This document shows, piece after piece, positions 36,892-45,178 of a DNA stretch of 64,000 bases. The stretch is taken from contig JAKLGA010000003.1 in assembly GCA_022710975.1 (NCBI GenBank), positions 372,001 through 436,000 of the forward strand, in the 5' to 3' direction. The position numbers and the translations under genes are program-made. The notes below the pieces were generated by a model. It was not told the origin of the DNA. It saw only the letters and a list, made by a program, of their open reading frames with translations, and did no database searches. The DNA is from Myxococcota bacterium. GTDB taxonomy: Bacteria; Myxococcota; B64-G9. The first letter of the stretch is position 1, and every line of letters starts with the position of its first letter.

Positions 36892-38676
36892 ATGGCCCTC
36901 GTCTCCCTGCAGCATGTGAGCCTGTCCCGCGCCGGCGAGCCCCTGCTGACCGACCTGGAGCTCACGGTGGCCCCGGGCGACCGGTGGGTGCTCCTGGGCT
37001 CCGAGCCCCAGGTCGGCGGACTGCTCGACCTGCTCGAGGGCAAGCAGGTGGGCGACGCCGGCGAGGTGAGCCGCGCGACCGGCCTGCGGGTCGGGCGCCT
37101 GCCGCGGGTGCCCGAGGTCGGCGAGCAGGTCACCCTGCGCGAGGCCGCGGCCACCGCGCGCGTGGAGCTGGCCGATCTCCACCGGCGCATCGAGCGCCTG
37201 CGCGAGGAGCTGGAGGCCGGCAACTCGCGGGTCGGGCCCGCGCTGCAGGACCTGCAGGCGCGCTTCGAGCGGGAGGGCGGCGAGGATCTCGAGCGCCGCA
37301 CGGCGAGCGCGCTGGAGGCCGTGGGCTTCGATCCGGCCCGGTTCGAGCTGTCCACGGCGCTGCTGTCGCTCGGCGAGCGCAGCCGCCTGGCGCTCGCCCG
37401 GCTGCTGGTGCAGGCGCCCGACCTGCTGCTGCTGGAGGACCCCACCCGCCACCTGGACATCCCCGGCCGGGAGCGGCTCGAGCGCTACCTGGAGGCCTAC
37501 GAGGGCGGGGTGGTGGTGGCCACCTGCGACCGCGCCTTCTTCGATCGCTTCGCCACCGGCCTGCTCGAGCTCGAGCCCGGGGGCGCGGCCGTCGTCTGCC
37601 AGGGCTCGTCTGCCGCCCACCTCGCGCTACGGGCCGAGCGCGGCGATCCCACCGCCCGGCCGGCGCAGGGCTTCCGCTTCCCGGAGATGGAGCACGCCGC
37701 CAAGGTGCTGCTGACCGCCCGGGGGCTGGCGCTGCGGCCCGGGGGCCAGACGCTGCTCGAGCCGAGCAACTTCCAGATCGCCCGCGGGGACAAGATCGGC
37801 CTGGTGGGCCTGAGCGACAGCGGAGCCAGCGAGCTCCTGGCCGTGCTGGCCGGCAAGAGCACCGCCGACGCGGGCAAGGTCCACCCCGGGTTCCACCTGC
37901 AGGTGGGCTACCTGGGGCCGGAGGGCGCCGGGCAGGCCACGGGACGCACGGTCCTGGCCCAGCTCGGGGCGCTGCGACCGGACCTGGAGCCCGACGAGCT
38001 CCGCGAGCAGGCCGCGCTGTTCCTGTTCCCCGGCGCCGCGGCGGAGCGGCTGGTCGAGGAGCTCAGCGAGACCGAGGCCATGCGCCTGAGCCTGATGCTG
38101 CTGTGCCTCGGGCCGTACAACACGCTCCTGCTGCACGAGCCCACGGCCCGGCTCGATCTGCGCTCGCGCGAGGTGGTCGGCGAGGCCCTGGCCGCCTACC
38201 CGGGCACGCTGGTGGCCTTCAGCCACGACCGCGCCTTCCTCGATCGCGTGGCGACCCGCATCCTGTCCTTCGAGGGGCGCAGCCTGGGCGACGCGCGGGG
38301 GGTGTTCTCGGAGCTGCGCCGGGCCGGCCGCGTGCTGGCGGATCACCCGCCCGCTCCGGACGTGTCCCGGTTGCCGCGCGGGCGGAGGCATCCGGCCGCC
38401 GGTCCGGGCGCGGCGCAGGGCAGCGGCGGACAGGCCGCGGCCCCCGGCCCACGCGGGGCCGACCCGCGCGACCGCCGGGCGGAGCTGGAGCGTCAGGCCG
38501 GCGAGGCGCAGACCCGCATCCAGCAGCTCCTGGAGCGCATGGCCGATCCGGGCATGGCGCTCGACTGGGAGGGGCTGGAGAGGTTGTCCCAGGAGAAGAA
38601 GGCCGTCGAGCGCGAGCGCGAGGCGTGCCTCCTGGAGCTGGCCGGCCTGCCCCCCGCGGCCGGCGGCGAGGAGTGA
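36892..38676 (+). CDS. Degenerate ABC-F-family protein (both Walker A motifs lack Lys)
   Basis: The 594-residue protein has the twin-nucleotide-domain architecture of ABC-F translation factors, but key motifs are altered. The first Walker A reads GSEPQVGG (residues 36-43), with no GKS/T; the second reads GLSDSGAS (306-313), with Ala in place of Lys. Signature motifs are LSLGER and LSETEA instead of LSGGEK. Walker B reads LLLLEDPT (D/E swapped) and LLLHEPT. The first H-loop His is Cys (ATCDRAF) while the second is intact. ATP hydrolysis is thus unlikely; it may be a binding or regulatory pseudoenzyme. A C-terminal coiled coil (about 520-585) is retained. The next gene, YhbY-like, starts 4 bases after its stop. 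Confidence 0.85.
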   Translation: MALVSLQHVSLSRAGEPLLTDLELTVAPGDRWVLLGSEPQVGGLLDLLEGKQVGDAGEVSRATGLRVGRLPRVPEVGEQVTLREAAATARVELADLHRRIERLREELEAGNSRVGPALQDLQARFEREGGEDLERRTASALEAVGFDPARFELSTALLSLGERSRLALARLLVQAPDLLLLEDPTRHLDIPGRERLERYLEAYEGGVVVATCDRAFFDRFATGLLELEPGGAAVVCQGSSAAHLALRAERGDPTARPAQGFRFPEMEHAAKVLLTARGLALRPGGQTLLEPSNFQIARGDKIGLVGLSDSGASELLAVLAGKSTADAGKVHPGFHLQVGYLGPEGAGQATGRTVLAQLGALRPDLEPDELREQAALFLFPGAAAERLVEELSETEAMRLSLMLLCLGPYNTLLLHEPTARLDLRSREVVGEALAAYPGTLVAFSHDRAFLDRVATRILSFEGRSLGDARGVFSELRRAGRVLADHPPAPDVSRLPRGRRHPAAGPGAAQGSGGQAAAPGPRGADPRDRRAELERQAGEAQTRIQQLLERMADPGMALDWEGLERLSQEKKAVEREREACLLELAGLPPAAGGEE

Positions 38677-38680
38677 GGCG

Positions 38681-39034
38681 ATGGGCCAGGCCGAGCAGGA
38701 GCTCCAGGGCTTCCAGCGCCGCCACCTGCGGGCGCTGGCGCACCCCCTGCAGCCCGTGGTGCAGGTCGGTCAGTCCGGGGTGACCGACGCGGTGGTGGAG
38801 GCCGCGGACCAGGCGCTCTCCGACCACGAGCTCGTCAAGGTCCGCATGCGCGAGCCCGAGGACAAGCACGCCATGGCCGCGGAGCTGGCCCGGCGGCTCG
38901 GCGCGCACCTGGTGGGCCTGGTGGGCCACACGGTCATCCTGTACAGGCCGAACCCGGACAAGCCGGTGATCCAGCTACCCACCCGCCGGGCCGGCGGGAA
39001 GTCCGCCCGCGGTCGCGGCGCGAGAGAGAGGTGA
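38681..39034 (+). CDS. yhbY: YhbY/CRS1-YhbY-domain RNA-binding protein
   Basis: The 117-residue protein matches the CRM/YhbY fold: 'LRALAHPLQPVVQVGQSGVTDAVVEAADQAL' followed by 'DHELVKVRM', 'LGAHLVGLVGHTVILYRPN'. YhbY binds pre-50S ribosomes and assists large-subunit maturation. The C terminus is a basic RG-rich tail. It follows the pseudo-ABC-F after 4 bases and precedes a small helical gene by 4 bases, so it is part of a compact operon with a ribosome-linked theme. Confidence 0.93.
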   Translation: MGQAEQELQGFQRRHLRALAHPLQPVVQVGQSGVTDAVVEAADQALSDHELVKVRMREPEDKHAMAAELARRLGAHLVGLVGHTVILYRPNPDKPVIQLPTRRAGGKSARGRGARER

Positions 39035-39038
39035 GAAC

Positions 39039-39350
39039 ATGCTGCACGATCTGAAGAAGGCGGCCCTGAACCAGGCCATGAAGCTCATGTCCAGCCCGAC
39101 CTTCACCAAGGTCATGTCCGATCCGCGGGTGATGGGCGCCATCACCAAGGCCTTCGAGCTGCAGGGCAAGGTGCGCGGCGGGGTCGAGGAGTCGCTGCGC
39201 GGGCTCGCCGAGCGGCTCAACCTGGCCACCAAGGACGACGTGTCCGCGCTGAGCGAGAAGCTGGGCGAGGTGGAGACCAGCGTGGATCAGATCGAGGCCC
39301 GCCTGGAGACCGAGCCCGCCGCGAAGAGCCGCAAGAAGAAGGCCGACTGA
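39039..39350 (+). CDS. Small helical, phasin-like protein
   Basis: This 103-residue protein is helical, with a central 'LRGLAERLNLATKDDVSALSEKLGEVE' stretch and a short Lys-rich tail (AKSRKKKAD). The 'LNLATKDDV' segment occurs in phasin-like proteins, which have coiled coils. Its function in this operon is unknown. It lies 4 bases after yhbY. Confidence 0.65.
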   Translation: MLHDLKKAALNQAMKLMSSPTFTKVMSDPRVMGAITKAFELQGKVRGGVEESLRGLAERLNLATKDDVSALSEKLGEVETSVDQIEARLETEPAAKSRKKKAD

Positions 39351-39360
39351 GCGCAGAGCC

Positions 39361-39412
39361 TGGTGGCTGGTGTCTGGTGGCTAGTGTCTGGTTTGAACCA
39401 GATACCAGACAC
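39361..39412. repeat. Short tandem and inverted repeats in a convergent intergenic gap
   Basis: Two near-identical 14-base units (39361-39374 and 39375-39388, one mismatch) are followed by a 9-base perfect inverted repeat GTGTCTGGT (39384-39392) and ACCAGACAC (39404-39412), with an 11-base loop. Its AT content is above the surrounding sequence. It separates the ends of the phasin-like gene and dinB. It could act as a bidirectional terminator, though there is no T-run, or be a REP-like element. Confidence 0.6.
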
Positions 39413-39436
39413 AGGTCCCCTGGCGACCGATCAGGC

Positions 39437-40594
39437 TCAGTCTTCCCCATCCCCTGCCCGGCGGATCTTGTCCCCGAACTTCTCGCGGATGGCGTCGAGG
39501 GTGGACTCCAGCCGGTGGTGCTTCTGGCGCACCGGCTGCAGGAACAGATCGCCCTGCACCGGCTGCCCCCTGGGCAGCAGGTCGAAGGCCGCCGCGCCCA
39601 CCAGGCGGATGGGCGCCTCGAGGTCCAGCCGCTCGAGCAGCCCGCGGGCGCCCTCGTACAGCGCGGCCGAGTCGTCCGCCGGGGCCGGGAGCGGCCCGTC
39701 CCGGGTGGCGAGCTGGAAGGTGGCGTACTTGAGCTTCACCCGCACCGCGCGGGCCAGGAGCTCCGCGGCGCGCAGATCACGCGCCACCCGCTCGCAGGCC
39801 GCGCGCAGGTGCTTCTCCACCGGCCCGCGCCCGCGGATGTCGCGCTCCAGGGTGCGCTCCGAGCCCACGCTCTTGCGGTCGTGCGCGGACACCACCGGCC
39901 GGTCGTCCAGCCCCTGGCTGAGCGCGTGGATGTGCTCGCCGAACGCCCCCAGCTCCCGCCGGAGCCGGCCGGGTTCGCAGGCGGCCACGTCCCCGATGGT
40001 CGCCAGCCCCAGGCCCGCGAGCAGCTCCGCCGCCCGCGGCCCCACCCCCCACAGGCGCCGGACCGGCAGCGGGGCGATGAACTCGCGCTCCCGGCCGAAG
40101 GGGACCCAGGTGCAGCCGTTCGGCTTCTCGAGATCCGAGGCCAGCTTGGCCAGGAACTTGTTGCTGGCGATGCCCACCGAGGCGCCGAGCCGGGTCCGCT
40201 CGCGGATGCGGGCCTGGATGGCCCGCGCCATCTGCTCCGGCGGGCCGAACAGCCCCTCGGCCCCGGTCATGTCCAGGAAGGCCTCGTCGAGGCTGAGCGG
40301 CTCGACCCGGGGGCTGAACGCGTCGAGCACCTCCATGAGCTGGGCGCTCGCCTCGCAGTAGGCCTCCATCCGCACGGGCAGCACCACGGCCCGGGGGCAA
40401 TGCCGCACCGCCCGCGACATGGGCATGGCCGAGTGCACCCCGAACGCGCGCGCCTCGTAGGAGCAGGTCGAGACCACGCCGCGGGTGCGCGAGCCGCCCA
40501 CGATGACCGGCTGCCCGCGGAGCTCGGGCCGGTCCCGCTGCTCGATGGCCGCGAAGAACGCGTCCATGTCCACGTGGAGGATGACCCGCTGCAT
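39437..40594 (-). CDS. dinB: DNA polymerase IV (Y-family)
   Basis: This 385-residue protein shows the Pol IV hallmarks: 'HVDMDAFFA' with catalytic D9, steric-gate region, 'SYEARAFGV', and 'SLDEAFLD' with D103 and E104. The C-terminal little-finger domain follows ('LWGVGPRAAELLAGLGLATIGD'), and a likely beta-clamp motif QGDLF occurs near residue 356. Pol IV bypasses lesions and contributes to mutagenesis. No SOS (LexA) box is recognised in the short upstream region. The ATG is four bases or so after an inferred transcript start, with no Shine-Dalgarno. Confidence 0.95.
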   Translation of the reverse strand: MQRVILHVDMDAFFAAIEQRDRPELRGQPVIVGGSRTRGVVSTCSYEARAFGVHSAMPMSRAVRHCPRAVVLPVRMEAYCEASAQLMEVLDAFSPRVEPLSLDEAFLDMTGAEGLFGPPEQMARAIQARIRERTRLGASVGIASNKFLAKLASDLEKPNGCTWVPFGREREFIAPLPVRRLWGVGPRAAELLAGLGLATIGDVAACEPGRLRRELGAFGEHIHALSQGLDDRPVVSAHDRKSVGSERTLERDIRGRGPVEKHLRAACERVARDLRAAELLARAVRVKLKYATFQLATRDGPLPAPADDSAALYEGARGLLERLDLEAPIRLVGAAAFDLLPRGQPVQGDLFLQPVRQKHHRLESTLDAIREKFGDKIRRAGDGED

Positions 40595-40604
40595 GACTGG
40601 CCGG

Positions 40605-40613
40605 AAGGTACCA
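40605..40613 (-). promoter_or_regulatory. Extended -10-like element before dinB
   Basis: The minus strand reads TGGTACCTT, i.e. TGn followed by TACCTT, ending about 10 bases before the dinB ATG. No clear -35 is present, and the leader would be only a few bases long. Confidence 0.3.
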
Positions 40614-40664
40614 CGCGGGCCCGACGCTGTCTCTCGTGAACGGGTCCTCCGCGACGAGGTCGGG

Positions 40665-40693
40665 TTGACGGGGACGACCTTCGGCCGTAGGCT
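40665..40693 (+). promoter_or_regulatory. Putative promoter of the thiGHS operon
   Basis: TTGACG (40665-40670), 17 bases, TAGGCT (40688-40693), about 32 bases before the thiG start. The leader is too short for a TPP riboswitch. Confidence 0.55.
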
Positions 40694-40725
40694 GCCCGAG
40701 GCCCAGGTGGGCCTGGAGCGCGGGC

Positions 40726-41505
40726 ATGCAGGCGGCAGACGACACGCTGATCATCGCCGGGCGGAGCTTCGCCTCGCGGCTGCTGATGGGCACGGGCAAG
40801 TTCGCCTCCTCCCAGGTGCTGCGCGCGGCGCTCGCGGCCTCCGGGGCCGAGCTGGTCACCGCCGCGCTCAGGCGGGTGGACCTGGCGAACCCCCAGGACG
40901 ACATCCTGTCGGCCATCGACCCGGCGCGCCACCTGCTGCTGCCCAACACCTCCGGGGCGCGGGACGCCGAGGAGGCCGTGCGCCTGGCGCGCCTGGCCCG
41001 CGCGGCCGGGTGCCAGGCCTGGGTGAAGCTGGAGGTCACCCCGGACCCCCACCACCTGATGCCCGATCCGGTCGAGACCCTCAAGGCGGCCGAGCTCCTG
41101 GTGCGAGAGGGCTTCACCGTGCTGCCCTACATCCACGCCGATCCCGTGCTGGCCAAGCGCCTGGAGGAGGTCGGCACGGCCACGGTCATGCCCCTGGCCG
41201 CGCCCATCGGGACCAACCGCGGGCTGCGCACCCGCGATCTGCTCGAGCTCATCATCGCGCAGGCCCGGGTGCCGGTGGTGGTGGACGCGGGCCTGGGCGC
41301 GCCCTCCCACGCCGCCGAGGCGCTGGAGCTGGGCGCGGACGCCGTGCTGGTCAACACCGCCATCGCCGTGGCCGGCGATCCGCCCGCCATGGCGGCCGCG
41401 TTCAGGCTGGCCGTGCAGGCCGGCCGGCAGGCCCACCTGGCCGGCCTGGGGCGCAGCCGCCCGGAGGCCTCGGCCTCCAGCCCCCTGACCGGCTTCCTGA
41501 GGTGA
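40726..41505 (+). CDS. thiG: Thiazole synthase
   Basis: This 259-residue protein matches ThiG throughout: '[32 protein letters not shown]', '[22 protein letters not shown]', 'WVKLEVTPD' with K101 as the expected Schiff-base lysine, '[13 protein letters not shown]' and '[33 protein letters not shown]'. ThiG condenses deoxyxylulose 5-phosphate, dehydroglycine and ThiS thiocarboxylate to thiazole phosphate in thiamine synthesis. It lies 3 bases upstream of thiH. Confidence 0.97.
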   Translation: MQAADDTLIIAGRSFASRLLMGTGKFASSQVLRAALAASGAELVTAALRRVDLANPQDDILSAIDPARHLLLPNTSGARDAEEAVRLARLARAAGCQAWVKLEVTPDPHHLMPDPVETLKAAELLVREGFTVLPYIHADPVLAKRLEEVGTATVMPLAAPIGTNRGLRTRDLLELIIAQARVPVVVDAGLGAPSHAAEALELGADAVLVNTAIAVAGDPPAMAAAFRLAVQAGRQAHLAGLGRSRPEASASSPLTGFLR

Positions 41506-41508
41506 CCC

Positions 41509-42636
41509 GTGGACGGCTTCGCCGCGCTCCACGCCGCCCAGCCCTTCGACCGGGTGGCCGCGCGCATCCAGGCCTGCACGGACGCGGACGTGGAGCGCGC
41601 GCTCGGCTGCCCGCAGCCCGGGGCCGACGAGCTGGCCGCGCTGCTGTCGCCGGCCGCCGTCCCGCGCCTGGAGGAGCTCGCCCAGCGCGCCCACGCGCTC
41701 AGCCTGGCCCGCTTCGGCCGGACCGTGTCGCTGTACGCGCCGCTGTACCTCTCCAACGTGTGCCGCAACGCCTGCGTCTACTGCGGCTTCCGGGCCGATC
41801 GCCCGGCCGACACCCGCACCCTGACCCCCGCCGAGGCCCGGGCGGAGGGCGAGCACCTGGCCGCCCAGGGGATGCGGCACCTGCTGCTGGTGGCGGGGGA
41901 GGCGCCCGAGCTGGTCAGCCAGGCCTACCTGGGCGAGGTGGCCGCGCGCCTGCGCCCGCTGTTCGCCTCGCTGAGCGTGGAGATCCAGCCCCTGGAGACC
42001 GAGGGCTACGCGGCCCTGGCCGCGGCGGGCGTGGACGGGCTGGTGGTCTACCAGGAGACCTATGATCCGGTCCAGTACGCCGCGCTGCACCCGCGCGGGC
42101 CCAAGAGCGACATGACCTACAGGCTGCTGACGCCGGAGCGGGCCGGGCGGGCGGGGCTGCGGCGGGTGGGCCTGGGGGCGCTGCTGGGGCTCGCGGACGT
42201 GCGGGCCGAGGCCTGGTTCCTGGGGCTGCACGCGCGGCACCTGATGCGGCACCACTGGCGCTCGCACCTCAGCCTGTCCTTCCCCCGCCTGCGGCCGTCG
42301 GCCGGTCGCTTCGAGCCACCCCGGCCGGCCACGGATCGCGAGCTGGTGCAGCTCATCTGCGCCCTCCGGCTGTTCCTGCCCGACGCGGGCCTGGTGCTGT
42401 CCACCCGCGAGCCGCCCGAGCTGCGCGATCGGCTGGTGCCGCTGGGGATCACCTCGATGAGCGCCGGCTCGTGCACCGAGCCGGGCGGCTACGGGCGCAG
42501 GCTGCGCGCCGGGCGGGCGGCCACCCCCCAGTTCGAGGTGGCCGATCTGCGCTCGCCGGCCGAGGTGGCCGCGGCGCTGAAGCGGCAGGGCTACGAGGCC
42601 GTCTGGAAGGACTGGGATCCGGGCTTCATGGGCTGA
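41509..42636 (+). CDS. thiH: 2-iminoacetate synthase (radical SAM)
   Basis: The 375-residue product contains CxxxCxxC at C85, C89 and C92 (CRNACVYCGF), typical of ThiH, with further matches in 'LLVAGEAPELVS', 'EIQPLETEGYAAL', 'VYQETYDPVQYAALHPRGPK' and 'SMSAGSCTEPGGYG'. ThiH cleaves tyrosine to dehydroglycine and p-cresol, giving the glycine fragment for ThiG. It starts at GTG 41509, three bases past thiG. Confidence 0.96.
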   Translation: MDGFAALHAAQPFDRVAARIQACTDADVERALGCPQPGADELAALLSPAAVPRLEELAQRAHALSLARFGRTVSLYAPLYLSNVCRNACVYCGFRADRPADTRTLTPAEARAEGEHLAAQGMRHLLLVAGEAPELVSQAYLGEVAARLRPLFASLSVEIQPLETEGYAALAAAGVDGLVVYQETYDPVQYAALHPRGPKSDMTYRLLTPERAGRAGLRRVGLGALLGLADVRAEAWFLGLHARHLMRHHWRSHLSLSFPRLRPSAGRFEPPRPATDRELVQLICALRLFLPDAGLVLSTREPPELRDRLVPLGITSMSAGSCTEPGGYGRRLRAGRAATPQFEVADLRSPAEVAAALKRQGYEAVWKDWDPGFMG

Positions 42637-42665
42637 CCCCGTGGGCCGCGGGCAGGAGGGTCGGG

Positions 42666-42875
42666 ATGGCGGACGTGCACATCGAGCTGAACGGCGAGGC
42701 GCGCAGCTACCCGGCCCCGGTCCGGCTGCTCGGGCTGCTCGCGGCGCTCGGGCTCTCGCCCCAGGCCGTGGCCGTGGAGCGCAACGGGCAGCTCGTGCCG
42801 CGGGACGGGTTCGGCGCGCTGGAGCTGCAGGACGGGGACCGGCTGGAGATCGTCCGCCTGGTGGGCGGGGGCTGA
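42666..42875 (+). CDS. thiS: Sulfur carrier protein ThiS
   Basis: This 69-residue ubiquitin-like protein ends in GGG (VGGG), the tail that is thiocarboxylated, and keeps 'AVAVERNGQLVPRDGF' and 'LQDGDRLEIVRLVGGG'. It delivers sulfur to ThiG. An AGGAGG ribosome site precedes the ATG. thiS last after thiG-thiH is an uncommon order. No thiF, thiE or thiC lies in the window. Confidence 0.94.
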   Translation: MADVHIELNGEARSYPAPVRLLGLLAALGLSPQAVAVERNGQLVPRDGFGALELQDGDRLEIVRLVGGG

Positions 42876-42904
42876 GCCCGCCGCCGCGCGCGAGGGAGGG
42901 ATCC

Positions 42905-43795
42905 ATGGAAAAGCTCGTGGCTGCAGGCTGCCTGTGCCTGGCCCTGGCCGGAGTGGCGTCCGTGCCCGCGGCCACTCGGGCCGCGCCCAAGGAGCCGCCC
43001 GTGATGGCCGTGTTCCTGACCGAGAGCAAGGGCTCTCCCCTCAGCGGCGACGAGGTGAGCAGCCTGTCCGACTACCTGAGCTCGCGGCTGGGCGAGGAGG
43101 GCGCCTTCCAGGTGCTGCCTCGCTCGGAGATTCGTTCCCGGCTGGGGCCCGCGGCCGCCCGCGAGCTCGACGGCTGCCACGAGCCGGTCTGCCAGCACCA
43201 CCTGTCCGCCAGGGTGGGAGCCCGGTACGCGCTCTCCTCCTGGGTGGGCAAGGTGGGCAGCCAGTGCCTGCTGGTGGCGGACGTCTTGGACACCACCTCC
43301 AACCTCCTGGTGCGGTCGGTCCAGACCCGGGATCTGTGCCAGCCCGAGATGATCATCGGGGGCTTCGAGCGGCTGGCCGCCGAGCTGAACCGGAGCTTCG
43401 CCCGTCCTCTCCCCGGGGTCCCCGAGGGGAAACGCCGCCTGGCGGTGCTGCTCCCCGAGAACCGTGGAAGCCCGCTTCGCGCGGACGAGCTCGAGCTCCT
43501 CGGCCAGTACCTGCGCGCGCGCCTGCTCTCGGCGGTCCAGGTCGAGTGCCTGCCGAGCTCGGCCCTGCGGCTCCAGGCGGGGGACGGCGGCCCGGGAGAG
43601 CCTGCCCAGCTCTCGGTCCACACGAGCGTCTCCAAGATCGGCAGCCAGTGCCTGCTGAGCGCCGCGCTGTGGGATCTCTCCACGGACAGGCAGATCGCGG
43701 CCGTCACCGTGCGCGAGAAGTGCGATCCCGATCGGCTGGTCCCGGGCCTGGAGGACCTCGCTGACCGGCTCGCGGCCCTGCTGCAGAAACCCTGA
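42905..43795 (+). CDS. Exported protein with two tandem copies of a TolB-N/FlgO-like domain
   Basis: This 296-residue protein has a signal peptide (to about residue 28) and two matching halves. Each contains an opening 'xAVxLxExxGSPLxxDE' segment, a hydrophobic/helix segment, and 'VxKIGSQCLLxAxxxD' with a Cys, followed by a charged Cys-containing strand. The duplication suggests a domain like those in TolB-N or FlgO-type outer-membrane lipoprotein families. Function unknown; the next gene has two related copies. A GGGAGGG ribosome site precedes the ATG. Confidence 0.68.
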   Translation: MEKLVAAGCLCLALAGVASVPAATRAAPKEPPVMAVFLTESKGSPLSGDEVSSLSDYLSSRLGEEGAFQVLPRSEIRSRLGPAAARELDGCHEPVCQHHLSARVGARYALSSWVGKVGSQCLLVADVLDTTSNLLVRSVQTRDLCQPEMIIGGFERLAAELNRSFARPLPGVPEGKRRLAVLLPENRGSPLRADELELLGQYLRARLLSAVQVECLPSSALRLQAGDGGPGEPAQLSVHTSVSKIGSQCLLSAALWDLSTDRQIAAVTVREKCDPDRLVPGLEDLADRLAALLQKP

Positions 43796-43817
43796 GGTCC
43801 CTGCTCCGCCCCGGGCC

Positions 43818-43846
43818 TTGTCCCCTGCCCTCGGACGGGCTACCCT
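43818..43846 (+). promoter_or_regulatory. Putative promoter of the four-gene exported-protein operon
   Basis: TTGTCC (43818-43823), 17 bases, TACCCT (43841-43846). It is followed 42 bases later by the ATG at 43889. Its layout matches the one at 33228-33256. Confidence 0.55.
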
Positions 43847-43888
43847 CCTGTCGTCACGTACAGACACTCCGCCGCGCAGGGGTCTGGC

Positions 43889-45178
43889 ATGAGAAACTCC
43901 GCCCTGTCCGCTGGCCTGGTGATCCTGCTCGCCGCCCTGGGCGCAGCGGCCGGGGAGCCGGCGCCGGCCCTGAAGGTGTTCGTGCTCGACCTCGCGGCCC
44001 AGGGGGTGCCCGAGGCGCTCGCCCGGACCGTCGCGGACGCGGCCCTGGAGGGCCTGCAGGCGCGCCCGGAGCTCCGGGTCATGGGGCGCAGCGAGATGGG
44101 CGTCCTGCTCGAGCACCAGCAGGGGCGCCAGCTCCTCGGCTGCCAGGAGGCCGACTGCCTGGCCGATCTCGGCCAGGCGCTGCAGGCCGACCGGCTCGTG
44201 TCGGGCACGGTGGGCATGCTGGGCGCGACCTACCTGCTCAGCCTGCAGCTGCTCGACCCCCGGGCGGCCGTCGTCCTGGCGCGCTCGAGCGCCACGGCCT
44301 TCTCGCCCGAGGAGCTGGCCGCGGCGGCCCGGCGGGCGGCCGTCGAGCTGTTCGGCCCGGCCGCCGCCGAGGTCCCGGCCACGGCCTTCGCGCTGCAGCT
44401 CGCCCCGGGCGGGACGTTGAAGGCCGCGGTGCTGGAGCTCAAGGCCGTGGGCGTGCCCGAGGATCAGGCCCGCAACCTGACCCAGGTGGTGGTGCAGGAG
44501 CTCAAGCGCAGCCAGGGGCTGGCGCTCATCTCGCGCGACGAGATCGCCGCCATGCTGAGCTTCAAGGAGGACAAGGCCCGGCTGGGCTGCGACGACGACG
44601 CCTGCCTGAGCGAGATCGGCGGCGCGCTGGGCGTCGACTACCTGGTGTCCGGATCGGTGGGGCAGCTCGGCGAGACGCGCCTGGTCCATCTGAAGTTGAT
44701 CGACATGCGCGAGACGCGGGTGGTGAACCGCGTGGCGGAGTCCTTCCAGGGCGACGCGGCCCAGCTCCTGGGCGCGACCCGCGCCGCGGCCCGGCGGCTG
44801 ATCGGGCGCGGGGCGGACGACCCGGGCCTGCTGGAGGTGCGGCCCTCGGTCGAGGACGCCCGGCTGCTCGTCGGCGGGGAGGAGCTCGAGCGCGACGGGC
44901 CGCGCTCGGTGCCGGCCGGGAAGCTCCGCCTGCGGGTGGAGGCCGACGACCACCTGCCCTGGGTGGGCGACCTGTACGTCGAGCCGGGGGAGCTGACGCG
45001 CTTCGACGTGACCCTCGAGGAGGTCGCCGCGCCCTGGTACGAGAGCTGGTGGCTGTGGACGGCGGTGGGCGCGCTGGTGCTGACCGGGGCCGGGCTGGGG
45101 GTGTACTACGGCCTGTTCGCCGAGGATCCGACCGGCACGCTGATGGTGACCTCGGCGGTCCCGGGAGGTGGGCGATGA
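43889..45178 (+). CDS. Exported protein with two TolB-N/FlgO-like domains, PEGA-like domain and one TM helix
   Basis: The 429-residue product has a signal peptide (to about residue 22) and two related copies of the domain in the preceding gene: 'LGCQEADCLADLGQALQADRLVSGTVGMLGATYLLSLQLLD' and 'LGCDDDACLSEIGGALGVDYLVSGSVGQLGETRLVHLKLID', each with a Cys pair. A PEGA-like beta segment (about 310-375) and a transmembrane helix near the C terminus (about 388-410) follow. Proteins like this are frequent in Myxococcota. Its stop overlaps the ATG of the next gene. Confidence 0.7.
   Translation: MRNSALSAGLVILLAALGAAAGEPAPALKVFVLDLAAQGVPEALARTVADAALEGLQARPELRVMGRSEMGVLLEHQQGRQLLGCQEADCLADLGQALQADRLVSGTVGMLGATYLLSLQLLDPRAAVVLARSSATAFSPEELAAAARRAAVELFGPAAAEVPATAFALQLAPGGTLKAAVLELKAVGVPEDQARNLTQVVVQELKRSQGLALISRDEIAAMLSFKEDKARLGCDDDACLSEIGGALGVDYLVSGSVGQLGETRLVHLKLIDMRETRVVNRVAESFQGDAAQLLGATRAAARRLIGRGADDPGLLEVRPSVEDARLLVGGEELERDGPRSVPAGKLRLRVEADDHLPWVGDLYVEPGELTRFDVTLEEVAAPWYESWWLWTAVGALVLTGAGLGVYYGLFAEDPTGTLMVTSAVPGGGR

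Noticed and set aside
40694-40725. TPP riboswitch before thiG
   Set aside because: The leader is only about 30 bases and lacks the conserved thi-box CUGAGA and ACC elements.
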